A stretch of DNA of 64,000 bases from NCBI GenBank assembly GCA_028583605.1, contig CM053326.1, positions 5,774,587 through 5,838,586 on the forward strand, written 5' to 3'. The notes beneath the pieces were generated by a model, which saw only the letters and a program-made list of their open reading frames with translations, did no database searches and was not told where the DNA came from. This DNA comes from Dastarcus helophoroides. Lineage: Eukaryota; Arthropoda; Insecta; Coleoptera; Bothrideridae. Made by a program: the position numbers and the translations under genes. Positions 44,639 to 55,759 of this stretch are shown in pieces. The stretch's first letter is position 1. The number at the start of each line of letters is the position of its first letter.

Positions 44639-45225
44639 TTAACCCGCCGATGGGCGCGCGCGGTCTCTCAGACCGCACTTATATTTATTATTTTATATTT
44701 CAATAGTTAGTTTGTCAATAATGCTCATTTTTGGTTTAGCTGAGTTTTATAACATCGCAAATGTAATGGTTGATCAAGTGATTAATTATATGTCCATTTT
44801 TGTAAGTTATAGCTATTTGCATTATGTGATACCGCGCGCGCCCACGCATGTTAAATTGTTTTGTCATTATAGTTCCAGATATAAATTGACTATTGCTTGG
44901 AAATAAGGCTGTAGGGGATAATTCCAAACTAGTATGGTCCAAATGAAACCTATTTTTGGGCCCAAACCCTTAAATATAATATTACCGGAAATTTAGTTCC
45001 GTATTTCGTACAATAATTTGGCCTTTGTATTTGGCTAAATTTTTTGTTTATAGGTTAAAGCAATGCATGATTTGTAATTTAATTTTATTAACAAATATAC
45101 CAAGATACCATATTTCATCCTAGAACCAAAAAAAGGTAATAAATAACATTATTTATAGATGCGGTCTCTGAGACCGCGCGCGCCCCTTCGTGTTACAAAG
45201 TATGGCGCGCCTACTCTAGGGTTAA
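44639..45225. mobile_element. piggyBac-like MITE nested in the hAT element
   Basis: The element proper is 44643-45221 (579 bp), flanked by TTAA (44639-44642 and 45222-45225). The ends are CCCGCCGATGGGCGCGCGCG and, read inward from the right, CCCTAGAGTAGGCGCGCC. Both share CCC....(A)T/GGGCGCGC. Each end carries an inner palindrome: GCGGTCTCTCAGACCGC at about 44660 and GCGGTCTCTGAGACCGC at about 45162. A further CGCGCGCGCCCACGC lies inside at about 44834. There is no transposase. Confidence 0.8.
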
Positions 45226-45659
45226 GACAATCTAGTAAGTTCGAGACATATTAATTGAGTCGTGTGTTCCGAATTATTATGTACTCTAAGACTGTGGTAA
45301 CTAGTACTACCGAGCGCGTCCAAGCCTTGCGATTGACTAATCACACGTGTATTAGAACGGCAGCGCAGTAGCGTTGGCACTACACTAACAGTAGCAGTTC
45401 ACCACTGCACATACTTCAATTCAAGTGAAGGAGGATGCGAGAATTGAACTAGTAAGTTTTTTAAAAACGGAAGCGTTATAAGCGAGCGAAATATATAAAT
45501 AAATTTTTTAAATATTTTTTCTTGTATTTATGATTTTACCGCCACTTTACAGTTATTCATCGCCCCCAGGTGCACCCATGGACCATTACCGCCCCCTTTG
45601 AACCCTACAGCGCCCACTAGGGGGCGGTAACGCCCACTTTGGGAATCACTGGTCTACAT

Positions 45660-46159
45660 CATCAATAAACCAGCTTAAGCTAATAATTGAGAAATAAACG
45701 TTTCCTATTTTTTTGCCAGCTTGATGTATGTTTTAACCTATGACACCATACCACCTGCATTAGTGTCTTTACCTTTAAAAACTTGTGCTGCCATGATCTC
45801 TTCAAACATGGTCAAAATTAAAAAAAAATCAGCCTGTCTACCTTTTTAATACTCTTTCTCGGTGTATGAAATGCGTGAATGCTAAGTCGATGAGTTTAAG
45901 ACAGCAATGCGTAAACTGATAAAGCGGCGAAAATTTAATTCTACTACTTTTTTGTTCTGGGAATTTTATTAGAAATATAAATATATTATTAAGTTAAATT
46001 ATTTAACTAGATAATTGCATTTAAATCTAATTTACAATGAAGATAAAGCTAATTTAAATACCAACCCTATAAAGAATGCAAAATGGAAAACATGTAATGA
46101 CTAATGAAATAAATACCCATTTTGGATTTACTGTGACATGTGTACGTAGAATAACATAG
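45660..46159. other. Intergenic DNA, nothing recognised
   Basis: No coding homology or transposon end was seen. Confidence 0.45.
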
Positions 46160-46395
46160 GTAAATATTTTGGCACTCTCTAGATGCACAATTAAATGCTC
46201 TACAGTTAGAATAGCAGTTTCAAAGCCACGCACGCATTACTGTAGGTAATACAAATTTCATCCAAGAGGCAAAAAGCGCTCTTTTTTGGCCGTTAGTTGC
46301 TGCAATACTATTGCACCAAATTTCAAGTTTCAGGTATTTGTACCAATCAGAATTTAATGCTCTGCAATTTTTATTATAACTATTTTTTCCATAAA
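46160..46395 (-). repeat. Dispersed repeat, copy 2 (AGAGCATTAAATT family)
   Basis: Inverted relative to copy 1 at 36232-36460. Read on the minus strand it gives GCAGAGCATTAAATTCTGAT, ATACCTGAAACTTGAAA, GTGCGTGGCTTTGAAACTGC and GTAGAGCATTTAATTGTGCA in the same order and spacing. Identity is moderate, so the family is old. Confidence 0.7.
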
Positions 46396-48034
46396 AGGAG
46401 CTGTTTAAGCTTTATCACTGAAAAATGGTAAAATGTGCAAAATTTTTACGGTTTCTTGAGGATACAAGCTTAGGTTACTCATATAAAGGCATTGAAGCAA
46501 TTTTTAGCTTTATCCAAATTGTTTTACTAAAAAAATTGGAATTTCATGGTCTAAATTTAAATATGCAGTTTAGATTTGTAGCCCAATATTCGGAATATTC
46601 GGAATATACTCAACAAAGCAATTTGAATTTTAACCGGAATAAAAATAAATTATGACGACGGACATCAACAAGAGATTCCAATCGATTTTTCAACAAACTA
46701 ACAGAATTAGTTAATATTAAAATGAAAAAACATGTTTCCAATCATCGCAAATGGCCATAATAACTTTACTTGATGTCATGAAAACATTAAGTAGCATTTT
46801 GTTTCGATCGCCCATTAAATACAAAGATTTAAATCCGCGATATTCACTTTACAAACTGCAACAAACGGATACCAAATAGTTATTTTTTTCTTAAAAATCG
46901 TTAGCTATAGACAATTTTTTGAGAGATATTTTTTGTTTTTGAAAAATACGCTATGGTGAAAATAGCGCTGATTGATAACATAGGATGTGGGCGGAGAAAA
47001 CTATCACCCAGTATGTCGCTTTTGCTAATATTCTAGAAAGAAACAGAAAGAAATCAATAAATAATTTGAATGAATATTGTAACAAACTACTCATGAAAAA
47101 CTCAACGATTTTTTTTTAAATCAGCCGAATATCTTAAAGCGATTCTCCGTTTGTGTATCTCACTAACTGAAATCATATTTCGTCAAAGAAAATAACTTTT
47201 TAAAGGATTTCTGCACGTTAAAGTGACACTTGTCAGACCAACCAAAGCAATCAATAAGCAATCGCGTGCCTTTTTCGCCACTTCCTTTTCTAACAAAAAA
47301 CCACAGCCCTCTTCATTTTCAATTGAACGCCCAATAAACGATGCTTATTATTTACTGTCATAAGAGAAGAACAATAGTTAACTATTATGTACCTGTGTAT
47401 ATTCAAATTTCAGGCATATAAATATCTGAATAGCGAGGTATCGAAATTCAAAGCAGGCTAAGTCTTCCGACGACTTGTTAACATCATTTCCAGTTGCCTT
47501 CGCTTAAGGCGATCTCAAAAAGGCCAAGTAAGCTAGGAAACGATCTGTAAAACTTTCACATAAATCTGAGTATATTTCAAATTTAAATGCCGTCTTACTG
47601 TAAAATCAATTACATTCAGACCGAATATTTCTTTAACCCGTCTCATGAATATTGTCCGGATTATAAATTGCCCCATTATATAATTGATAACCCAATTCTC
47701 TTTATTAAACTGGATTAAGATTTATATCCTAATCTTTGTATTTTCCAATCAAGTTGTCTCCGAGCTTTCAATTTTTGTTTCCAGTACTTTACAGTTCATC
47801 ATCGTGATCTTTATAATTTAATTCGACAAAGTTTCTCCAACTTTAAAGAGATAAGTACAAATGCTTGAATGATAATTTAGTAATTTATTTTACGTTTGAC
47901 GTAGTTGTCACTCGAATGATTAAAATACTTCTAATAAAGAACTAAATTTCAAAAACAAAATTTGTTTTTTTTTGTTTCGAGAACATTTAAAAAAGGCGAA
48001 GCATGTCCATAAATATTTTTTACTTCTCATTTAA

Positions 48035-48037
<3 letters not shown>
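46396..48037. other. Intergenic DNA, nothing recognised
   Basis: A 76-codon plus frame (46425-46655) is AT-driven and lacks any motif. No repeats or ends were identified. Confidence 0.45.

Positions 48038-48079
<42 letters not shown>
48038..48079. repeat. (TA)n microsatellite
   Basis: About 42 bp of uninterrupted alternating TA, with a second short TATATATTTAAGTAT stretch after it that mirrors the upstream flank. Confidence 0.95.
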
Positions 48080-48082
<3 letters not shown>

Positions 48083-48309
48083 TATATTTAAGTATAGAGA
48101 AGAGTTTTATTTCGTTGTAGAATAAGTGACGGATTTATTTACAGCGTAGTCTAATAGTCGGAGGTCCGATATCTCCGATAAGGAAAAAGATATCCATCTT
48201 ACTTTTCATGCAACATTATTCTTTATTCGTTAGGCGTAACTTCCTGTTTTTTTAAATGAAAACTTTTTTAGGCCCATTAGGCGATTAAAGATAGAGGACA
48301 AACTCTTGG

Positions 48310-48490
48310 TTTCGCATTACCAAAAAACGCTACTTTGAACTACTAGTCGATTGCACTATCACTGCGCCACCGTTCCGACATCCGGATAATCCAGTATTTG
48401 GTTAATCTAGCATTGGGCTAATCCTACATCCGCCTAATCTGACATCCGCCTAATCTGACATCCGAACAATTCGGCATTTGGCTAATTCAA
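48310..48490 (-). repeat. Degenerate tRNA-like (SINE?) head plus 16-bp minisatellite
   Basis: On the minus strand GAACGGTGGCGCAGTGATAG resembles a tRNA A-box region, as found in tRNA-derived SINEs, with no intact B-box. Beside it, units of about 16 bp such as CATCCGCCTAATCTGA repeat five or six times with decay (about 48374-48490). A SINE identity is a weak inference; the tandem units are clear. Confidence 0.4.
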
Positions 48491-48516
48491 AAGATTATTC
48501 ATTAGAATAGTAGTTT

Positions 48517-48633
48517 GTACAACAAGAGCGGATGTGATGTCCATATCGCACGAGAACGAAGTTTGAGCACGACGCCGAAGGCGGAGTGCCTCAATCGTTC
48601 GAGTGCGATATGGACAATCCGCTCGAGTTGTAC
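48517..48633. repeat. 117-bp imperfect palindrome
   Basis: GTACAACAAGAGCGGATGTG at the left is mirrored by a near-complement ending TCCGCTCGAGTTGTAC at the right. The inner arms GTCCATATCGCACGAGAACGA and TCGTTCGAGTGCGATATGGAC also pair. The centre (AGTTTGAGCACGACGCCGAA onwards) is G/C-rich. It may be a tiny foldback element. Confidence 0.8.
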
Positions 48634-49789
48634 AGCGAATTTTTCCCACGACTACGATCTATCAAAGATTAAAATACGATTTAGCAAATTAATAATTTTT
48701 CATGTGACATTTGCAGTTTCTAATATATTTTATATAGTGTCCATGTGTCAATAAAACGTCATAAATTTATCGCAATAAAATTCATATTTACTATTTGATT
48801 TTTAAGGTAATCATATCTTGAATATAACACTTGCAGCTTCAGAAATGTCCGCTGGGATAAAGTTTACTGATTCTGCACTAAAAGCATTCATTTTAAATAC
48901 TTTCTTTGGTAAATACCGAAGTCAGTTTGACAGATTCTATGGTATAATTCTGAATCTAAAAATGACATTCGTCTTTATCGCAAATCGACCAATCACGGCG
49001 CGACTTTCGTTATATCCGTTCACTAGACTGATATGGTCTATCTATCCTGCTCGTAAGGTATAAAGAAAACAGTGAATATACGGGTGGGAGTGGGACAACA
49101 TATTTTTTTGAAATATCTTGAAATTTGTTATATCATAGTTTTAAGTTTTCACTTTTGTCGGCAGTGCCCATAACTGCCCAATTCTTTTTTCAATTGCAAT
49201 TTATTTATTTTAGATATTTTTTGACTTATATTCATCATTTAAATAGCGGTTTTATCAGCTCTGTCTCTTCCTCTACCCAATGATTTCCAGGATATTTTGA
49301 ATTTTGGTTATTTTATTTTCTTTAAAGTAACTAGTAAAATCACTAGGGCTTTTCAAGACTAGTTAAAGTCATTTTGATTTATAAGATAATAATAACAAAA
49401 AGATTATTTTCAAACTTCAAAAATAATTTGAGAGCAAATTTATTATTATTTAGTTTCTTAGCCTCCAATTCTTAAGATAGTGGTAAGTGTTTTTTTGTGT
49501 TGAGTCAAATATTACCCAAAATCTGGATTTGTGACTAGCTACTGGCAAAAATATTTCAGTAAAAATAAATGAAATTGCATTGACTTTTTTAATCTTTCTT
49601 GAAAGCTAAACTTAATTAATATATACTTTTGATGGTCTATTAGAAAATCTCGATTTTGTGAATTTTTTTTTCTGGTATAGTTTGATTGCAATTGAAAACG
49701 CGGTCGTTGCTCGTCAAAAAAATCTGTCAAATTTTCGTTGAAACTCCTAATTTAATAGCAGTAGACAGAACAATTTTAGTATATATTAC
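48634..49789. other. Intergenic DNA, nothing recognised
   Basis: Short frames only (for example 48818-49063 plus) with no homology I can name. Confidence 0.45.
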
Positions 49790-49999
49790 TATGGGCGAAG
49801 TTCATGGTAATTGAAGAGCAAGGCAATAGCCAAGCTTAGTCATCCATAAGGCAGGAGACATCCCTATGATTTTTTTAAAGTAGGGGATAATCCGTTAACG
49901 ACATCTGGAAAGATACCCCGATAGTGTCGGAAAACCGCTCAAACTACGGGTACCGACTAAAAACCCCTACTTTTTCAGGCCAGGCCCTTGGCCACTACT

Positions 50000-52746
50000 T
50001 TAAGCTGTTTTGCCTGAAACATAAGAAACCAACAAAACAAAAATTTCCGAAATGGAAGTCGTAGCCTGGATGACCATCCTTAGTCTCCTAATCCTGGTTG
50101 GGATGTTTGGATCGTCATCCACTGCCTGTCGAACTAGCTCGTTCAGATGCGTTTCCGCTCTTACCATAGCCCTGGAATTAGTTTCCCTAAAAAATTCTCC
50201 TACCAGAAGTAGTTCAGCTTCTCTATGGAGTTGATTGTTTCTCACAAACCATGGAGCGTCCATGGCTTGTCTTAAAAAGATGTTCTGGAACACCTGGAGT
50301 TTCTTCATTTGATTATCCGTCGCCTGTTACCAAGCTACAGATGCGTAGGTCATCACTGGTCTTATGATTGGTTTGTATAGTAACAATTTAATTTCAATGG
50401 ACAGGTTACTATTTCTACCAATCATAGCTTGCAGCAGTCCCTTCAGCATTTGTGCTTTGGACACTGCATAATCGATGTGTGCCTGAAATGTAAGTATTTT
50501 ATCCAGAATTACATTTAGATACTTTGCCTGAAGTCCCCCGTCGACGTTTTGAGCATGAATATTAACATGTCCATATGGTTGGAGTCTTCTTCGGGTGAAG
50601 AGGACTGCTTGGGTCTTGTCTGCGTTGACTTCTCCATTGACCGAAGTAATCTAGTAAACTATCTGTTGCCTCCTGAAATCGTCTGGTGACCAACTCTAGA
50701 CTAAAAAAATACGCTACCAAAGCTGTGTCGTCTGCATAAGTAGCCAATAAGGTGTGGTCGATTGTTGGATTGGTTCTCGGGATGCCCACTCTAATCAGAG
50801 AATACAGCAGAGGTGACATGGCTGAACCTTGAGGCACCCCTTACTGTAACCTAAACTGGTTTGATAGTTCCTGTCCCACCTTTGCCCTGAATGAGCGCTG
50901 GTCCAAAAACGAGCTTACCATTTGAACCATTGTTAGAGGTATTCCAAACTGGTGCATCTTGTAGACTAGTCCTGGGTGCCAAACTGTGTCAAATGCCTTT
51001 AAGATATTAACGAAAACAGCTCCAACTACCTGGTTCCAGTTCATGTGTTGAGTGATTGTTTCAACCACCCTCAGCAGCTGGTCTGAGGTAGAGTGCTTAG
51101 GTTGGAACCCAAATTGCTCTTTAGAAATGATGTCGCGATCGCTGATGATATTCTGCAGACGCTTCCTCAAAAACCTTTCCGCCACCTTACCCAAATTGGA
51201 TAAGAGGCTGATAGTCCTGTAATTTTGGGAAAATTTCTCATCCTTACCTGACTTAGAAATGAAAAGAACGTTTGCAGTCTTCCATCTTCTAGGAAAATAC
51301 CGGTACTTAAATATGGAATTGACTATTGCTTCAAAGTATTTGACAGCTTGTTCCGGGAGAGACTTCAGAGCTTGGTTTGGAATTCCGTCTGGACCTGGAG
51401 CTTTTTTGACATATAGCTTGCGCAGAAAGCTTTGCATTTCCTCCTCGTTAGTCGGTTGGATGATGTAGTCTTCTTCTGGCATTTTCTTCTGAAGGACCTG
51501 AACCTCTCTTTCCACCTTCTCTACGAAGTCTAAGTCCACTTCTTTAAGTGTGGTCTGACAGTGTCGTTCAAAGGTCTCAGCAAAAGCTGCGGCCTTATTC
51601 TGATCTGAGTAAGCCATTACTTGAGGTCCGTGTATCGGTGGGATAGGTTTTCTATTTCCTCTTAGAGCTTTGGCTGTGCGCCAGAGATCTGATGGAGTTT
51701 TGAGGCTGCAACTTTTGTGCTTTCGGAGCTCATACCTGAGCTCATGGATAAGCCTGTTGACTTTCGCCTTATCTGCTTGCAGATTGGTCCGTCTTGCTCT
51801 CTTGCCTGGCACGATTTTTACTTCTAATCAGCTTCGTCAAGCGATTTGGCAGTGGTTCCCTTCCTTCTAAACGCCGGAAAGTTTTGGTAGCTGCCATAAT
51901 TGAATCTGTTATAGTGATTTCCAGTCTGCTGCGTTGATGTCATCGTTTGTGTTGATCTCTCCAGGCTTTTCCAAGTTTGCTGCTAGATATTCCCGGAACT
52001 GTTTGTTTTCTTGCAGGTCTCTGGAGGCTTGGGTCCACGATCATCTTCGATGGTCATCATCACTGGGTTGTGGCCCGAGCTGAGCTCACTAACTGATGTT
52101 AACTCAGCAGTGTATCGAACGTCCTTCATCAGTGCAACGTCCAGGACATCTGGTATTCCTGTGGCGAGATGATGATGGGTTGGTTCTTCTGGAGCCATTA
52201 CATCGATTTCGTTCTGTGTTGTAAACCTTTTAAGTGTCCTGTCGTTTTTGTTGTTGGCTCTGCTGCCCCACTCGACATTTTTGGCATTAAGGTCTCCGGC
52301 TACAATAACATTGTTGTTGTTTTCTTCAAAGATGCCTACCAAATCTGCCTCTGTGAGGGCATTGGTTCTGGAGTAACAAAACACCAGCGTCAGAAGTCCC
52401 TACGCCATTTAAATTGTTACTCTAATTTCTTTCAGCTTTTCCAACTCTGGAGTGCCTGCAGCAAAATGAGTTAGTTTTCAACTTACATAGATAGCCGTAC
52501 CTCCTCCTGGACCAGTTGATCTCTCTCTCTGAGGTGAAGAACATATCCTCGGATATTAGGATCCTTAGATCTGAACGTCATCTTGGTTTCATTCAGCATC
52601 AGTACGTCCAGGTCGTTTTCTCTTGCGAAAACTTCGAGTTCGTTCCGGTTGATTTGGAGTCTATTGCAGTTCCAGAAAACAGCCCTGATGTGCTGGCGAC
52701 GAGCAGGGTTTCCCTTATTTGCTCTTATTTCTTGGCATCTCTCCAT
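50000..52746 (-). pseudogene. Jockey-type ORF2: AP endonuclease plus reverse transcriptase
   Basis: The N-terminal endonuclease reads RAVFWNCNRLQINRNELEVF and LDVLMLNETKM (52483-52746), then IVAGDLNAKNVEWGSRANN (51983-52384), with GDLNAKH-type catalytic signature. The RT (50841-51812) has KAPGPDGIPNQALK, FSQNYRTISLLSNLGKVAER and motif A as FVNILKAFDTVWH. The family has F.D..KAFD.VWH, so the catalytic Asp is Asn here. An in-frame stop at about 50838-50840 precedes GVPQGSAMSPLLYS and the catalytic box ATYADDTAL (50562-50837). A frameshift near 50640 leads to VNADKTQAVLFTRRRL and the C-terminal frame 50000-50308. The element is inactive. Confidence 0.88.
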
Positions 52747-52769
52747 TAGTGTTTTAGAGAGATTATCTT

Positions 52770-53010
52770 GGGAAGCATCATCATGATGTTACGATGGCCT
52801 CTTGGCTGTTTCCGGCTTCAGAGATGGCCCTCATCAAGTCCAATACGACTTGATTTGTCGTCTCCAAGGTCTTCTTTGGGACCTTTCTTGCGCCACCTTC
52901 AACTATTGAGGCATAAGTGTTTCCACTTACCTTTGTGTTGGAGGTTCTGACCGGTTTCGATCTAGCCTTTGGAGGATCAACTGTTGCCTTTGTTGTCGGT
53001 TTGGCTTGGC
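52770..53010 (-). pseudogene. Jockey-type ORF1 (gag-like) C-terminal remnant
   Basis: Minus-strand reading gives AKPTTKATVDPPKARSKPVR, then NTKVSGNTYASIVEGGARKV. This Lys/Pro-rich tail with TYA(S) matches what follows the zinc knuckles in jockey-type ORF1 proteins. The RNA-binding knuckles and everything upstream are lost at the 5' truncation. It ends shortly before ORF2, consistent with the normal bicistronic layout. Confidence 0.55.
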
Positions 53011-53020
53011 TTTTGAAGTT

Positions 53021-53325
53021 GGGACAACCTTATGAATGGTTGCGCTGGGCCTTTAAGCCACTCATCTCTGTTAAAAATAGTTAAGGTTGATAGATAAGGA
53101 ATTGTGACACTACGACCTGTAAGTTTAGATGCACATGCGAGTTCGGATGCTGTCAATCATGCACGAATGTAAATATCCTCTGTATATAGGGGTTACTGTT
53201 GGGATTAGGTGTTAGTATCTCTCTGCAGATGAGAGCTTGGCTATCGAAACGCGTTAGGGCAACCCCTGTTGTGATGTTTTCTTGGTTTCAGTAGACAATA
53301 CTTGTATTTTAATTTTCCTGGCAAT
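53021..53325 (+). repeat. Penelope-like 3' region with hammerhead-like motif
   Basis: From ACAACCTTATGAATGGTTGC to TTCTTGGTTTCAGTAGACAA this matches the plus-strand arm at 33080-33371, covering the last codons of the endonuclease frame, the 3' UTR and the terminal block. A degraded hammerhead-like core (CUGCAGA, with A6 changed) lies at 53219-53259. It begins directly next to the truncated jockey LINE. Confidence 0.75.
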
Positions 53326-55759
53326 ATTATCACCAGCGATATTTAATATAATCGTAATTAAGTTTGTAATCGACAATTTTACGTTATTTGTAAATTTCAA
53401 CTATTTTCGGAAAATTTTAATTTTAAAAGTTAATGGTAAGTTAAAATTGCGAATTTAAACTGAACATTCCTAGATTAAAATAAAGTGTTTAAAAAAAAAA
53501 TCAGAATTTTAAAAAAAAAAATATTTTTTTTTTCTTAAATTCAAATTGTGAGCTTTGAAACTAAAAATTTCCAGAACGTAATTTTTATTTCTCATTCTTT
53601 TCGACCTTTTCTGTACATTTTAATTTTTCATTTAAATTTTAAGTGAAAGGTCGAATACAAACAATAAAGTTAAAAAATTTTGAGAAAAGCCAGAATTTTC
53701 AAAAAAGTATTCTTGTGTTATTTAGAATATTGTTTACTTTCCGGCTAAATTTTCGTTTACTCGATAATTTTATTTCTTCTGGTAATTTCTGTTTTTAAAA
53801 TAGAAATAGAATAGAGACTTGGTTAAAATCTTGAATTTAAAATACAAATTTCCAGTTAAGGTCAACTTTCTCAAATAAAAATATAAATGTCAAGAAAAAA
53901 AATTAATCTTCAAAGTTCCAATTTGATTTCAGAATTTTATTACCCTATTATGAATCTAGAAATTTTTTTATCGAAATTTTCACTTTTATCTGAAATTTTC
54001 GACTTTGAAACATAAATCTCGAAAAAATAATGTCTTATTTCCACTTTTATTCAAAAGTTGGAATGGAAATTGTAAACACACACATTTTATTAAATATATT
54101 AAACAAAATAGGGAGATAGTATGTATGTTCAATTTATTAATTTGCAATCAAATTATAGAAAGAAAGCAAAAAAAATCAAAATTTTGAAATTTTTTTAAAA
54201 AGTCTTCATTAGTTGAGATTACCAAAGGAAGATAAAGTCAAAATTTTATTGCAAGTCAAAGTCGAAATTTTGAGGAAATCAAGTTTAGATTTCTAAATAC
54301 TTTTTAACAACAAATCAAAAATTTCAAAAACTAAATCTTGACAAAAGTAAAATAAACAACAAAATGATAAACAGTAATTTTGGATTAAAACTGGAATTTT
54401 TGACCTAAAAATTTAGATTTCCAGAAAAACTATTAAAGTTTTAAATTTGAGATTAATTTTCTTCTGTAATTTGTAATGATTTCTGCTGTTAACGTTTATT
54501 TTTAGTGAACATACGAACCTGATTTTGGGAATTTTGCCGAAGCGAAAATGCGAAAAATAGATTTTTTTTTTAACCACTATTTTTTTAATAATCTAGTCCA
54601 ACGCCACGCTTCATTAAGAGATAAATTTTATTTATAGAAAATAAAGCTTTTATAACAAAAAAAAAATATTTACGTCTAATTAAAGTAACAGCATTTGAAA
54701 CACGTGACAGAATATTTATGTTTCTGCTCATTATGTTATTCCCATTGTTGCAGTAATATTTCAATTTAATGTGTTCCTTTCTCTTTATTTTTAATCAATT
54801 ACCACCTTAGCAACAGAGCTTTCCTTATTTAAACTCATTTTTTCCTGCCAAGTTAAATTAAGTCGAGACGCTTTCACCTTATATCCACATAACTGTGAAT
54901 TTCTTCCAGCTAAATTAAATTCTCCTTAAGATGATGTCTGTTTGTTTGTCTTATTTAAATAGCTGGAAGTAAGCTCGCAGGTAGATATATACTCTTGACA
55001 TTCAAAATTAACCGTATAACGGTAATTTCATTAACTTTGACGTTAGCCCTCTCTGAGATATTAAATTACGAAACAACACAAATTTAAACTAATTATGAAG
55101 ACAAAGTTGACATTCACGCAGAGTTTAATGAGTTCTGGACCAGAATTAATAAAGTTTTCAAATTTCATAAGCTCGGGAGGGAAAACGACAAAATTTAAAT
55201 AATATACCAGTATGAAATTGATATCACTTCAAGGATGCACCATACCACTCTATAATACTGCCCAGGGTTGTTGATATTTGGTTGTCGGGAGAAACTGAAG
55301 GAGGATGGATAATGTAGATTTTCACTTTCATTGACACTTGGGGCGTATATTAGTTCCGGTCTGAAATAAACCGAAACGAAAAGGGATGCTTTTGAAATCG
55401 ATAATGAAGCAATTCACTTCTAATTGTTTACCCTTTTCTATGTTTACGTTTATCTACTGGTCTGGAAAATAATAGCTGACATTTATCTGAAGATCAGAAT
55501 TAAGAGAAATAGAGTAATGAAGATATTTTTCAGCTAATGATTTGACGGAAAAATTTTCTGATATAAAGTTCGCAAAAATATAACATTTTATTTGCAAGCA
55601 GGTTATATTAGGTTGTATTATAATTATTTGACTTTTTTTATACGTAGGTGGCAAAATACCCAAGAAGGAGAAGTAAAGAGTGTTTGTTTTTACACATTAG
55701 GTAAGGTAGTATACCATTCGAAAATCTAAAATTGTGGTTATTCTCCATTAATTGACATG
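53326..55759. other. Very AT-rich low-complexity DNA
   Basis: Between about 53340 and 54550 the sequence is a loose array of AAATTT, TTTTGAAAT and TTCCAGAA words in both orientations. I could not define a unit length. After that the sequence is ordinary AT-rich DNA. There is no coding homology. Confidence 0.4.

Larger units (their letters stand above)
42571..45659 (-). mobile_element. hAT element with exact 8-bp duplication
   Basis: The element proper is 42579-45651 (3073 bp). The left end is CAGTGGTTACCAAACTTATT and the right end read inward is CAGTGATTCCCAAAGTGGGC. GTCTACAT flanks both sides (42571-42578 and 45652-45659). The minus strand encodes a ZBED/Buster-type transposase (42834-44436). 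The 5' leader holds a 579-bp TTAA element, so the original hAT was about 2.5 kb. Subterminal CGCCC/CCGCCC words near both ends may be transposase sites. Confidence 0.92.
49790..53015 (-). mobile_element. Jockey-clade LINE, 5'-truncated, minus strand
   Basis: From 3' to 5' along the plus strand the element comprises a 3' UTR (about 49790-49999), ORF2 with endonuclease and reverse transcriptase (50000-52746), and the tail of ORF1 (about 52770-53010). The 3' terminus is approximate because no clear poly-A was found. The 5' end is truncated within ORF1, right beside a Penelope-like terminal fragment at 53021. Confidence 0.8.

Noticed and set aside
46425..46655. Possible small gene
   Set aside because: The frame is AT-driven, lacks motifs, and stops without any gene-like context.
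48330..48390. tRNA gene
   Set aside because: Only an A-box-like stretch is present; no B-box or cloverleaf can be drawn.
48374..48490. CRISPR-like array
   Set aside because: The units are contiguous 16-bp tandem repeats without unique spacers, in a eukaryotic context.
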